From SAR324 cluster bacterium (GTDB lineage: Bacteria; SAR324; NAC60-12), in NCBI GenBank assembly GCA_015231825.1, contig JADGAV010000028.1:1-64000 (forward strand): a stretch of 64,000 nt of DNA, written 5' to 3'. Position 1 is the first letter of the stretch, and every line of letters begins with the position of its first letter. The translations under genes were made by a program, and so were the position numbers. The notes under the pieces were generated by a model. That model was not told the DNA's origin, made no database searches, and saw only the letters and a list, made by a program, of their open reading frames with translations. This document shows positions 52,145 through 60,889 of the stretch, piece after piece.

Positions 52145-53248
52145 TTATGCATCCAGTCTCCCATGGATGAGTCCGAGCGGAAGAGGAGTCGGACTTTGAC
52201 AGCGGCTGTCAATGTTAACATGCTTTCCGGAATTCGATGATTTTTCAAACGCATGCATGACATCGAGCACATGATAGGCAACCTCGCCATTGCAGCGGTG
52301 TTCTCGTCCCGATCCAAGGGCATGGGCCATATCTGCGATTCCGATGCTTCTCAAATTTTCAGTGTAGCCGTGAGTGAGCGGTACTTCCTGCCACTCTTCC
52401 TTTCGAGAACGTCGAAAACGGACAGGACCGTGAAAAAAATTGGGATCGGGTACCTGAAGACTGCCCTCAGTGCCATAGATTTCGATAGGAGGATGGCCAT
52501 GCGCACAGACATCAAAACTCATCATCATCGTGACCAATGCCCCACTGTGGAATTGCAGCACTCCGGTGTAATGAGTGGGAGTTTCCACTGGAATCACCTG
52601 TCCAAATTGAGCTTCACAAGTAGCTGTTCGTTGATCAAAAGTCGTTTTTGTAATGGCAGTCAGACTTTGAACAGGACCAAGCAATGAAACCAGTGTAGTG
52701 AGATAATAGGGGCCCATATCAAACATCGGTCCGCCACCTTTTTCGTAAAAAAATCCGGGATTGGGGTGCCAGGATTCAGGCCCCCTGGACATCATGTGTG
52801 CTGTTCCAGAGATGGCCTTTCCAATCCAGCCGTCATGAATCAGCTTTTTTATCGTTTGCAGTCCTCCCCCCAAGCTTGTATCAGGAGCGCACCCAACCCT
52901 TAATCCTTTTTCTTTCGCAAGATCCAGCAGCTTCTTTCCTTCTTCACAAGTTGTAGCCAATGGTTTTTCTGAATAGACATGTTTTCCGGCATTCAGAATC
53001 TGTTGACTGATTTCAGCGTGGGATCGGGGGGGAGTGATATTGAGAACGATTTTAATATCAGGATGATCAATCAATTCTTCAAATGAAAGCGCCTTGATTT
53101 GGTTTTCGTCTGCCCTGATACGTGCTAAATCCATGTTTAAATCGGTACATGCATAAAACTCGAAAACCTCAAAGTTTTTCGACGCATCAAGGTACGCCTG
53201 ACTGATGTTTCCGCATCCAATCATTCCTACTTTTACTTTTTCAGGCAT
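52145..53248 (-). CDS. Gfo/Idh/MocA family oxidoreductase
   Basis: The 367-residue protein has the Rossmann motif VGMIGCGNIS at residues 7-16, SEKPLATT with the catalytic Lys K95, and MFDMGPYYL in the second domain with the conserved Asp. These enzymes oxidise or reduce sugar hydroxyls with NAD(P), for example glucose to 3-keto-glucose. The ATG overlaps the isomerase stop by one base (TAATG), and AAAAGGA lies upstream. Together with the isomerase it suggests a keto-sugar route rather than direct phosphorylation, but no product can be proven here. Confidence 0.92.
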   Translation of the reverse strand: MPEKVKVGMIGCGNISQAYLDASKNFEVFEFYACTDLNMDLARIRADENQIKALSFEELIDHPDIKIVLNITPPRSHAEISQQILNAGKHVYSEKPLATTCEEGKKLLDLAKEKGLRVGCAPDTSLGGGLQTIKKLIHDGWIGKAISGTAHMMSRGPESWHPNPGFFYEKGGGPMFDMGPYYLTTLVSLLGPVQSLTAITKTTFDQRTATCEAQFGQVIPVETPTHYTGVLQFHSGALVTMMMSFDVCAHGHPPIEIYGTEGSLQVPDPNFFHGPVRFRRSRKEEWQEVPLTHGYTENLRSIGIADMAHALGSGREHRCNGEVAYHVLDVMHAFEKSSNSGKHVNIDSRCQSPTPLPLGLIHGRLDA

Positions 53249-54009
53249 TATTTTTTTCCTTTTGCAAAGTTTTTGCTGACAAGAAACTGATAACTGTCTT
53301 TGACAGCGTCCAGCATATCAGTGGCACAACGGTCCAGTTCCACCACCGCAATTTTGATATGAGGATTTGATTGAAAAATCGCTTCGATTTCCATTTTTCC
53401 AGAACCAACCGCCACCATCGGGTCGTCCATTGTACACGGCCCGTCTTTGATGTGAATCACAGGTGCTCGTTCTCCCGCTTCCCGGGTCACTTTGACTGGA
53501 TCCTGGCCCCCGACTTTGACCCAATAGGTATCAATTTCCCAAAGAATGTCAGGCTCGGTGTGTTCAAGAAAAATCTGATAAGCTGGAACCCCGTCGATTA
53601 ATTTCATTTCCCACCAATGGCTGTGAAATCCAAATGAGATTCCGGAATGCTTCATGACGGCCCCAACTTCATTGTAAGTTTCAGCAGATCTTTTAATGGC
53701 ATCAAGGGATTCAAAATCTTTTTCCCTCCCCGGTGAAACTCCTGTAAACAGATATTTGGCACCCACTGCCAGCGCTTCTTCCAGGATCTTGTTCCGATCA
53801 TCTCCGACAGGCAGTGGGGAATGCATGGTTTCAGCTTTTAATCCTAAGTCTGAAAACAGCAGGGCCGCTTCAGGGGCAGGGCAATTGCGAAAACCTGCAG
53901 GTTCAACCCCACAGTATCCGGTATTGGCAAGTTCTTTGATTATCCCTGAATATTCCTTTTCCAGTTCATTTCGCAGGCTATAAAGTTGGATATATATTTC
54001 TGGAATCAT
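53248..54009 (-). CDS. Sugar phosphate isomerase/epimerase (AP endonuclease 2 superfamily)
   Basis: The 253-residue TIM-barrel protein has the xylose-isomerase-like pattern: YIQLYSLRNEL at strand 1, FGFHSHWWEM, WEIDTYWVKVGGQDP and VIHIKDGP carrying the metal-binding Glu/Asp/His set, and IAVVELDR at the end. Members epimerise or isomerise keto-sugars, and some act as 3-keto-glycoside lyases or hydratases together with Gfo/Idh enzymes. It starts 126 bases downstream of the ABC ATPase gene and is linked to the oxidoreductase by a one-base overlap. Confidence 0.9.
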   Translation of the reverse strand: MIPEIYIQLYSLRNELEKEYSGIIKELANTGYCGVEPAGFRNCPAPEAALLFSDLGLKAETMHSPLPVGDDRNKILEEALAVGAKYLFTGVSPGREKDFESLDAIKRSAETYNEVGAVMKHSGISFGFHSHWWEMKLIDGVPAYQIFLEHTEPDILWEIDTYWVKVGGQDPVKVTREAGERAPVIHIKDGPCTMDDPMVAVGSGKMEIEAIFQSNPHIKIAVVELDRCATDMLDAVKDSYQFLVSKNFAKGKK

Positions 54010-54134
54010 GGTTCCTCATTATTAGGTTTTAAACAGTTCATCAAATGCGAATCCCAATGAAGATTCGTACAAATACAATTTTAATATTTTTCTGGAAAAA
54101 AAGAGCTTTAAGGAGAATCTCTCCGGACAATTGA

Positions 54135-55229
54135 TTAAAGACGCTGTTCAGTGGCAGCATCAAATATTGAGACTGAAGGAATTTTAAAGTAGACCGAAAT
54201 TTTTTCTTCCGGTGTATAACGTTTTCCCGCGGCCACTCTCACCGAGATTTCTTTGCCACCCAATAAGATCCAAACAATGCTGTCGGCCCCCATTGGTTCA
54301 TAAACTTCCACGACCGCCTCGAAAGGACCAACAGTGCCTTCCTCTTTTTCATCAATTTTAATATACTCAGGCCGTGCACCCAATATCACTTTTGTGCCCG
54401 TTTTGATCCCGTTAATAGAAGGATAACTCCGGATCGGGATTTCAATTCCTTTAAATGAAACAGACTGATTACCTTGTTTTTCAATCACTTCACCATGCAA
54501 AAAATTCATACTGGGAGAACCCATAAAACCAGCGACAAAGAGGTTGACTGGCTTTTCATAGATCGTTGTTGGATCATCAAGCTGTTGGATAACGCCACCC
54601 TTCATGACGGCGACCCGGTCCGCCAGGGTGAGGGCTTCGATCTGATCGTGGGTCACATAAATCATCGTATTGCTGAGTTTTTGGTGAAGCAGTTTGATTT
54701 CAACACGAAGCTCAGAACGGAGCTTGGCATCAAGGTTTGAAAGCGGTTCATCAAAAAGAAACACATCAACGTCACGCACAAGAGCCCGGCCGATAGCAAC
54801 TCGCTGACGCTGACCGCCGGAAAGCTCAACTGGTTTTCGATTGAGCAATGGTTCAATCTGTAAAATTTCAGCAGCGCGTTTCACCCGTTCTTCAATTTCC
54901 GGCTTTTTCATCCCCGCAACACGAAGGCCGAAAGAAAGATTTTTTTCTACACTCATCTGTGGATAAAGCGCATAGGATTGAAAGACCATCCCGATCCCAC
55001 GATCTTTTGGTTCTTCCCAGGTGACATTTTTTCCTTCAATAAAGATCTGGCCGTCCGAAACGTCCAGGAGGCCGGCAATGCAGTTGAGCAGGGTCGATTT
55101 GCCACATCCGGAAGGTCCCAGCAGAACTAAAAATTCACCTTGTTTGATTTCCAAATTCATGGAATTGAGAACCTCGATTCTGCCGAACCGAAGTGACAAG
55201 TCTTTGATCGAAACGCTGATATTTTCCAT
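54135..55229 (-). CDS. Sugar ABC transporter ATPase (MalK/UgpC/MsmK type)
   Basis: The 364-residue ATPase has Walker A GPSGCGKST at 38-46, the signature LSGGQ at 136-140 and Walker B VFLFDE at 156-161. A C-terminal TOBE/regulatory domain (about 240-364) typical of MalK-like proteins follows. It powers the two permeases coded just upstream, five bases away. MalK-type ATPases can be shared between several sugar importers. Confidence 0.95.
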   Translation of the reverse strand: MENISVSIKDLSLRFGRIEVLNSMNLEIKQGEFLVLLGPSGCGKSTLLNCIAGLLDVSDGQIFIEGKNVTWEEPKDRGIGMVFQSYALYPQMSVEKNLSFGLRVAGMKKPEIEERVKRAAEILQIEPLLNRKPVELSGGQRQRVAIGRALVRDVDVFLFDEPLSNLDAKLRSELRVEIKLLHQKLSNTMIYVTHDQIEALTLADRVAVMKGGVIQQLDDPTTIYEKPVNLFVAGFMGSPSMNFLHGEVIEKQGNQSVSFKGIEIPIRSYPSINGIKTGTKVILGARPEYIKIDEKEEGTVGPFEAVVEVYEPMGADSIVWILLGGKEISVRVAAGKRYTPEEKISVYFKIPSVSIFDAATEQRL

Positions 55230-55234
55230 GATTA

Positions 55235-56140
55235 CTATCCTTTAACTGCGCCGGCAGCAATCCCGCGCACAAACCATTTACCTGAAACAAAGTATACCAC
55301 CAGTGGAACCGCTGCTGACAAGATAGTAGCTGCCATATTAACATTGTATTCACGAATTCCAGTCGTGGTTGTGACAATATTGTTGAGTTGAACAGTCATC
55401 GGCATGTTGGCACGCCCCGCAAAGACGGATCCAAAGAGAAAATCATTCCAGATTCCAGTTACCTGCAGAATCACGGCAACAATTGAGATGGGCACGGACA
55501 TGGGCAGCATGATCCAGAAGAAAATCTGCCAAAACCCGGCACCATCAATACGGGCTGCTTTGAAGAGGTCCATTGGCAGTGATCCAAAGAAATTGCGGAA
55601 CAACAAAGTTAAAATTGGCATTCCAAAAATGGAGTGCAGGATTATAATCCCGGGTAAGGTAGCGAAAATACCAATTTCACGGAATGCGATGATCAAAGGG
55701 TAGATAACCACTTGATATGGAACAAATGCCCCGAAAAGCAACAAACCGAAAAAAAAATTGGAACCTTTAAATCGCCAAAAACTCAATGCATATCCATTGA
55801 TGGCGGCAATCACGATTGAAAGAATGGTGCTGGGTACAGTAATTTTTACAGAGTTCCAAAAACCCGGTTTTAATCCGTTGCAGTCTCGACCAGTGCAGGC
55901 AGTATCCCATGCTTTAACCCAGGCATCAAAACTGATTTCCTGTGGCCAGTTGAACAGATACCCCATTCGGATTTCGGGCATGGTTTTCAACGAGGTCATC
56001 AACATGACCCAGAGAGGGAGCGTGAAAAAAATCGCTGATATGATAAGAAATGCATAAACTCCGATCCGCGCCGGTGAAATTTTCCTTGGTTTAGGGCCAC
56101 GAGGTTCGTTCCCACTTGATTCAGGTTTTTCTTCGCTCAT
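55235..56140 (-). CDS. Sugar ABC transporter permease (MalG type)
   Basis: The 301-residue inner-membrane protein has six predicted helices and the EAA-type ATPase-contact loop (LFKAARIDGAGFWQIFFWIMLP). The periplasmic insert DTACTGRDCNGLKPGFWNSV is typical of the glucose-type GtsC permeases. It overlaps the other permease gene by four bases (ATGA) and precedes the ATPase gene by five. The N-terminus is a charged cytosolic tail of about 25 residues. Confidence 0.94.
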   Translation of the reverse strand: MSEEKPESSGNEPRGPKPRKISPARIGVYAFLIISAIFFTLPLWVMLMTSLKTMPEIRMGYLFNWPQEISFDAWVKAWDTACTGRDCNGLKPGFWNSVKITVPSTILSIVIAAINGYALSFWRFKGSNFFFGLLLFGAFVPYQVVIYPLIIAFREIGIFATLPGIIILHSIFGMPILTLLFRNFFGSLPMDLFKAARIDGAGFWQIFFWIMLPMSVPISIVAVILQVTGIWNDFLFGSVFAGRANMPMTVQLNNIVTTTTGIREYNVNMAATILSAAVPLVVYFVSGKWFVRGIAAGAVKG

Positions 56141-57069
56141 GATACCTCCGCCGATGCTTGAAGCATTTTTTTCTCATATTCTTTTTCTATCTTGGCCGCC
56201 CGCCACTGAATGATTCCCCGACCTCCAAGCAAAATGATAATCGGCAGCAGCATTAGTGTCGCTGCAGCCATTCCGACCCCTGCATTCTGACGAATCGAAA
56301 TATGCTCTATCACAAAGACTGCGGGCATTTGAGTGGCGATACCGGGTCCCCCATTGGTAATGGCCACAATCAGATCATAGACCCTCACGACGCTGACGCA
56401 TTGCAGAACAAATGCCGTTGCAACTGCTCCTTTCATCATCGGGAGAACGATCGAAAAATAAGTTCGCCAGGCAGGAATTCCATCTACTTTGGATGCTTTC
56501 CAAATATCTTCATCAATTCCCCGAATCCCGGCTAAAAGAATAGCCATCGTCACACCGGTTCCTTGCCAGACACCGGCGATAATTACACCGTAGATAGCTG
56601 TTTCAGGATTGACTAAAGGGGCAAATTTGAACCATTCAAATCCCCAATTGGCCATGGCGGACTGCACACCAAGATTGGGATCCAGGACCCATTGCCAAAC
56701 CAGCCCGGTTACCACCAAAGACATGGCGAACGGGTAAAGGAAAATTGTCCGAAAGAGCCCTTCTTGTTTGATTCTTTGATCCATAAACACTGCCAGAAGG
56801 TATCCGACGATCAAAGTGAAAGCAATCAACAAAAAGCCAAAGAGCCAGATGTTTTCTACCGAGATCTGCCACCGTGGAGAGCCCCAGAGCCGCTCGTACT
56901 GTTTGAGTCCGACAAAATTGAATTTTGGGAAAAGTCTGGAACTGGTGAAAGAAAGCGTTATCGAATAGATGATGCAGATGACATAGACCCCTACGGCTAC
57001 CGAAATCATTGGGATGGAACCAATAATTGCTTGCAGATTACCCAGTTTTTTTTTTCGACGTTGCGCCAT
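56137..57069 (-). CDS. Sugar ABC transporter permease (MalF/GtsB type)
   Basis: The 310-residue inner-membrane protein has six helices and an EAA loop (DIWKASKVDGIPAWRTYFSIVLPMM). The block FLYPFAMSLVVTGLVWQWVLDPNLGVQ matches GtsB-like glucose importers. I start at ATG 57069; the frame opens to TTG 57117 without support. The hairpin at 57121-57149 separates it from the binding-protein gene, a layout that often lowers permease dose relative to the receptor. Confidence 0.93.
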   Translation of the reverse strand: MAQRRKKKLGNLQAIIGSIPMISVAVGVYVICIIYSITLSFTSSRLFPKFNFVGLKQYERLWGSPRWQISVENIWLFGFLLIAFTLIVGYLLAVFMDQRIKQEGLFRTIFLYPFAMSLVVTGLVWQWVLDPNLGVQSAMANWGFEWFKFAPLVNPETAIYGVIIAGVWQGTGVTMAILLAGIRGIDEDIWKASKVDGIPAWRTYFSIVLPMMKGAVATAFVLQCVSVVRVYDLIVAITNGGPGIATQMPAVFVIEHISIRQNAGVGMAAATLMLLPIIILLGGRGIIQWRAAKIEKEYEKKMLQASAEVS

Positions 57070-57120
57070 AATTCGCTCATTCTGTATGCGCGTTATAAAA
57101 AAAACACGCACAAACAATTA

Positions 57121-57149
57121 AAGCAGCTCAGCACTCAGCCGAGCTGCTT
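57121..57149 (-). other. Intercistronic hairpin between sugar-binding protein and permease genes
   Basis: AAGCAGCTC at 57121-57129 pairs perfectly with GAGCTGCTT at 57141-57149 (9 bp, 11-base loop). It sits 25 bases after the binding-protein stop on the leftward transcript. TAATTG follows directly and a run of eight Us about 15 bases later. It probably protects the upstream message or partly terminates, giving more receptor than permease. Confidence 0.7.
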
Positions 57150-57174
57150 GCAGTGGTTATTTGAAATAACGAAA

Positions 57175-58434
57175 TTATTCAGCGTTTTCGATGATGCTGA
57201 CAAAACGCTCGTGGGCGTCTTTGATGCTGAGATTCGGATTGAAGGACAGCTCTGCAAATAGGTCATTTAATTGACCAGTAGAATCTTCGTTCAACAGACG
57301 ACCTTGGGAAATGATTATATTTTTGGGATCCTCCAGAAGCTTGATCCCTTTCCTCATACACGAATCAACCGCCGACATGTCTACGTCACCACGAACCGGC
57401 AGTGACCCCTTCGCTAGATTGAAGGCGACTTGTACTTTTTTGCTGATCATCATGGAGGCCATCTTCAACTGTGCCGCTTCGACAGCAGGGTCACTTTGCT
57501 TGGGAAACAAGAAAATATCACCGTCGGTTGTGATATAAGGTGTGTCGGAAGGACCAATCAGGCATTCATAGTCCTTTCCAGCAACTTTCTTTGCCACTGC
57601 AAATTCTCCATGCGCCCAGTCTCCCATAATTTGCATCCCGGCTTTGTCGGTAATAACTAGGTTTGTAGTATCATTCCAGTTACGACCGGCAGAACCTGCA
57701 TCTGAATAAGATACCAGTTCTCGCCATGTTTCTAATACTTTTGCCACCTCTGCCGATTTTGCATATTCTTCATCTTTGTCTCGGAACAGACGATAATAGC
57801 CCTCTTTTCCAAGTTGTGCGACAAGGACCACATTGAAGGCTCCAGTGTGCTGCCAATTTTCTCCTCCGATCGCAAAAGGAATAAACCCAGCCGCTTTAAT
57901 TTTTGGGGCAGCTTTTAAGAAATCCTGAATATTTGTCGGGATTTTATCAATACCGGAGTCTTTAAAAACTTTGGTAGAAACCCAACCCCATTGCCAGGAG
58001 TGGATGTTTACAGGGACACACCAGACCTTTCCATTTTTAATGCAGGCGTTTGTAAGAATTGAGCCGGGTCGAATAAATTTTGCCCAACCTTCTTTTTTTG
58101 CGAGATCCGTCAAGTCGAGCAGCAAATCGCCTTCTATCAATTCTTCGTACTGACGGCCGGGGTTAAACTGCGCCGCTCCAGGAGGATCACCTCCCAAAAT
58201 ACGTTGCATGGTCACGCGACGTGAATTCTGACCTCCGGCGATGGCAGTATCCTTCCATTTGTCTCCACCCATTTTATCAAATTCATCTGCAAACACAGAG
58301 ACAGCAGCCTGTTCTCCTCCTGATGTCCACCAGTGAATCACTTCCACTTCTGCTGCCATTGTTATGCTTGCAAAAGAAATTGCTAATGCCGATGCTAATA
58401 CTGATGCGCCACTCTTAATTTTAGTAAATTTCAT
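57175..58434 (-). CDS. Sugar ABC transporter substrate-binding protein (glucose/oligosaccharide type)
   Basis: This 419-residue cluster-D solute-binding protein has a signal peptide at 1-28 (cut near TMAA-EVEV) and the start VEVIHWWTSGGEQAAVSVFADEF typical of GtsA-like glucose/mannose receptors. PVNIHSWQWGWVS and MGDWAHGEF hold the aromatic sugar-binding residues. GAGGAG lies nine bases before the ATG. It heads the leftward operon and faces the divergent AraC gene. Confidence 0.94.
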   Translation of the reverse strand: MKFTKIKSGASVLASALAISFASITMAAEVEVIHWWTSGGEQAAVSVFADEFDKMGGDKWKDTAIAGGQNSRRVTMQRILGGDPPGAAQFNPGRQYEELIEGDLLLDLTDLAKKEGWAKFIRPGSILTNACIKNGKVWCVPVNIHSWQWGWVSTKVFKDSGIDKIPTNIQDFLKAAPKIKAAGFIPFAIGGENWQHTGAFNVVLVAQLGKEGYYRLFRDKDEEYAKSAEVAKVLETWRELVSYSDAGSAGRNWNDTTNLVITDKAGMQIMGDWAHGEFAVAKKVAGKDYECLIGPSDTPYITTDGDIFLFPKQSDPAVEAAQLKMASMMISKKVQVAFNLAKGSLPVRGDVDMSAVDSCMRKGIKLLEDPKNIIISQGRLLNEDSTGQLNDLFAELSFNPNLSIKDAHERFVSIIENAE

Positions 58435-58820
58435 AGTTGCATTCTCCTCTGATGTTACTCGAGCAATAGGTACGTTTCAAAATTAGGATTTGATTTTCAA
58501 AACCCGACAGCGACGACCATTCAAATCGTCAATTTTTACGCCAGACATGGATCCCGAGATTCTATGAATGACGCGCTTGGTGTTCTAATTTTCTCCGTTG
58601 GGCTGCGAATATTGATAGAAACTCCACAGAATGCTGAAAAACGACTGGAGTACTCCTGCAAATATTTATATAAAGCAGCGGAACATTGAAATCTTCATAT
58701 CATTTTTTGCACGGTATTTTTTACGTGTTGCAATGATGACAGCACCTGTTGTATAACGTGAAAACTAATGGAATTCACGTACTTTTGATATGCAAAAACT
58801 CTTAAGTATTGATAAATACC
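58435..58820. other. Divergent control region of the sugar operon and AraC gene
   Basis: This 386-base region must hold both promoters and operators. The right half contains the inverted repeat and promoter listed separately, plus another ACGTG copy at 58723-58727. The left half (58435-58650) should carry the leftward operon promoter. I could not place its -35/-10 with confidence. No protein or RNA gene is visible. Confidence 0.4.
58728..58780 (+). promoter_or_regulatory. Promoter and candidate operator for the AraC gene
   Basis: TTGCAA at 58728-58733 and TATAAC at 58752-58757 (18-base spacer) form a promoter-like pair. The inverted repeat ACGTGAA (58756-58762) / TTCACGT (58774-58780) with an 11-base spacer overlaps the -10 and predicted start. 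A regulator bound there would block this promoter, which suits autoregulation. This is inference from position. Confidence 0.45.
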
Positions 58821-59642
58821 ATGCTGAAAAGCCATCCAATCTGTTCCCATTTAGATGCTCCGGTCAGAATTTTCTACTATCGGGCCCCTAAAAATGAGTG
58901 GCCGATACCCAGGACTATTGTTCCCGATTTGGAAGAAATTGAGCTGATTGTCAATGGGCATGTCTATTTTGAATACAAAGGAGAAGAGATTAAGTTATCC
59001 TGCGGACATATTGTCTGGCATTTGCCAGGAGAGAAGACAGTCCACAAAAGTGATTTGAATGATCCATATGAATGTTTGGTCATAAAATTTCCTGTTGGAA
59101 AAGGAGTTTCAAAACGTCCTTCAAAAGTATCTTTTTGGGGGGATCCGGACGGGTGCCGACAATTTGTAGACGAAATTTTAGCGGCGAGTAAACAATCACA
59201 GAACCGTCTACTACTAAGAGATTATGTCTATACACGACTTTTTTGGCAGGCCATGTCGGGAATCAATCAGGTCCACGATTCCGGGCAAAAGGGCATGCGA
59301 AAAAAAGACAGAATTTCTTCACCCGTTCAAAGGGTAAAGGAACATATTCACTATGGTTTTCATCATCCCTTGTCTGTCAAAGAATTGTGCGAAGTCGCGG
59401 AATTGAGCGAATCCCATCTCTATTTGCGTTTTAAAAGAGAAATGGGTAAAACTCCCCATCAATATTTACTGGGAAGACGAATGGAAGAAGCAACACATCT
59501 TCTCATTCATTCGGAATTGAGTGTGAAAGTAATTTCCTATCAATGCGGTTTTCAAGATTCAACGAGTTTCTGTCGGAGTTTCAAATCCATTTTCAATTCT
59601 ACTCCTCTACAATTTCGGCAACGAGGAGAAATTAAATATTGA
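58821..59642 (+). CDS. AraC family transcriptional regulator
   Basis: The 273-residue protein has an N-terminal cupin-like sensor domain (about 20-110; LEEIELIVNGHVYFEYKGEEI). The C-terminal AraC DNA-binding domain carries two helix-turn-helix units: LSVKELCEVAELSESHLYLRFKREMGKTPHQYL and the second ending CGFQDSTSFCRSFKSIFNSTPLQFR. It is divergent from the sugar operon and very likely controls it in response to an imported sugar. The ATG at 58821 has no clear SD; TTG 58809 is four codons upstream. The aldo/keto reductase gene follows after seven bases. Confidence 0.9.
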   Translation: MLKSHPICSHLDAPVRIFYYRAPKNEWPIPRTIVPDLEEIELIVNGHVYFEYKGEEIKLSCGHIVWHLPGEKTVHKSDLNDPYECLVIKFPVGKGVSKRPSKVSFWGDPDGCRQFVDEILAASKQSQNRLLLRDYVYTRLFWQAMSGINQVHDSGQKGMRKKDRISSPVQRVKEHIHYGFHHPLSVKELCEVAELSESHLYLRFKREMGKTPHQYLLGRRMEEATHLLIHSELSVKVISYQCGFQDSTSFCRSFKSIFNSTPLQFRQRGEIKY

Positions 59643-59649
59643 GGTAGCT

Positions 59650-60663
59650 ATGCCCAAAGATATACACCTGTTGCCAACTCCCTCTGCAACACGATATGAC
59701 GAAATGAAGTACCAACGATGCGGTAACAGCGGGATCAAACTCCCGGCAATCTCGCTGGGGCTTTGGCAAAATTTTGGTGGAGTCGATTCTTTGGAAAATG
59801 CCCGCACGATGCTTTGGGATGCTTTCGATGCAGGAATTACCCATTTTGACCTGGCCAATAACTATGGTCCTCCCTATGGGTCTGCAGAAAAAACCTTCGG
59901 TATCATTTTGAATCAAGGGCTTAAAAATTATCGAGATGAATTGATCATTTCCAGCAAAGCCGGCTATGACATGTGGCCGGGGCCTTATGGGGAGTGGGGG
60001 TCGAGAAAATACCTGATTGCCAGTATCGATCAAAGTCTGAAAAGGACTGGTTTGGAATATTTCGATATATTTTATAGTCATCGACCCGATCCTGAAACAC
60101 CATTGGAAGAAACCATGGCGGCATTGGATCATATCGTACGTTCGGGGAGGGCATTGTACATCGGAATATCTAACTACAATCCCCAGCAAACCAAGGATGC
60201 AATCAAAATCCTTCGCAAATTGGGAACTCCCTGCCTGATTCATCAGCAGCGATACAATTTGTTTGACCGACGTGCTGAAAAGGGTCTCTTTGAAGTGCTT
60301 GAAAAAGAAAAAATCGGGGCAATCGCCTTTTCTCCTTTAGCTCAAGGTTTGCTAACCAATAAGTACCTCGAAGGAATTCCAGAGTCATCTCGTGCTGCCA
60401 GAAACGAGCAAATTCACCTCCAAAAAGAAGATGTCAATGCAACGAGAGTAGAAAAAGCTAGCCAGCTCGACAACATGGCAAAGGAACGGGGACAATCGCT
60501 TGCGCAAATGGCCCTTAGCTGGGTTCTGCGTCAAGCGGTGGTGACGAGCGTGTTGATTGGAGCCAGCCGTTCCAGTCAAATCGAAGAATGTGTCCAGTCT
60601 CTGGATAACCTGACATTTACCAGCGAAGAATTGATGCGAATTGAAGATATTCTTGCCGAATGA
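59650..60663 (+). CDS. Aldo/keto reductase (L-glyceraldehyde-3-phosphate reductase/YghZ type)
   Basis: The 337-residue TIM-barrel NADPH reductase has the AKR tetrad: D67 and Y72 (FDLANNYGPPYG), K103 in SSKAGYDMWPGPYGEWGSRK, and H144 in YSHRPDPETP. The K103 segment is the hallmark of the GprA/YghZ subgroup, which reduces L-glyceraldehyde 3-phosphate and related aldehydes. An AGGTAGCT-type SD precedes the ATG. It is co-transcribed with the AraC gene and may detoxify or use an aldehyde from sugar breakdown. Confidence 0.92.
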   Translation: MPKDIHLLPTPSATRYDEMKYQRCGNSGIKLPAISLGLWQNFGGVDSLENARTMLWDAFDAGITHFDLANNYGPPYGSAEKTFGIILNQGLKNYRDELIISSKAGYDMWPGPYGEWGSRKYLIASIDQSLKRTGLEYFDIFYSHRPDPETPLEETMAALDHIVRSGRALYIGISNYNPQQTKDAIKILRKLGTPCLIHQQRYNLFDRRAEKGLFEVLEKEKIGAIAFSPLAQGLLTNKYLEGIPESSRAARNEQIHLQKEDVNATRVEKASQLDNMAKERGQSLAQMALSWVLRQAVVTSVLIGASRSSQIEECVQSLDNLTFTSEELMRIEDILAE

Positions 60664-60697
60664 AGACCAGGTTAATAATTTTCCTTGTCCTCGAGCA

Positions 60698-60720
60698 CGC
60701 CCCATGTCATTGTCGGGGCG
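60698..60720 (+). terminator. Hairpin after the aldo/keto reductase gene
   Basis: CGCCCC at 60698-60703 pairs with GGGGCG at 60715-60720, followed by GTTTAA. The U-run is short, so this is a weak terminator candidate for the AraC-reductase transcript. Confidence 0.4.
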
Positions 60721-60889
60721 GTTTAACCGACTCAAATTCTTTTTGCATTTCTACCCGGGAAACGTCCCGTCTGAGTCCATTTCAATCAGTCTGAAAATCC
60801 GGGTCGCCATTTAAAAAAAATTCATCCAAAAATTCCGCAACCCGGAATAGATTCCCCAAGGGGAAAATTTCAATCTCTAATAAGGTCAC

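Noticed and set aside
56692..57261. 189-codon plus-strand frame across the permease and binding-protein junction
   Set aside because: It is antisense to the MalF-type permease and spans the intercistronic hairpin. No SD or domain.
59632..60243. 203-codon minus-strand frame inside the aldo/keto reductase gene
   Set aside because: It is antisense to a clear AKR with an intact catalytic tetrad and has no recognisable domain.
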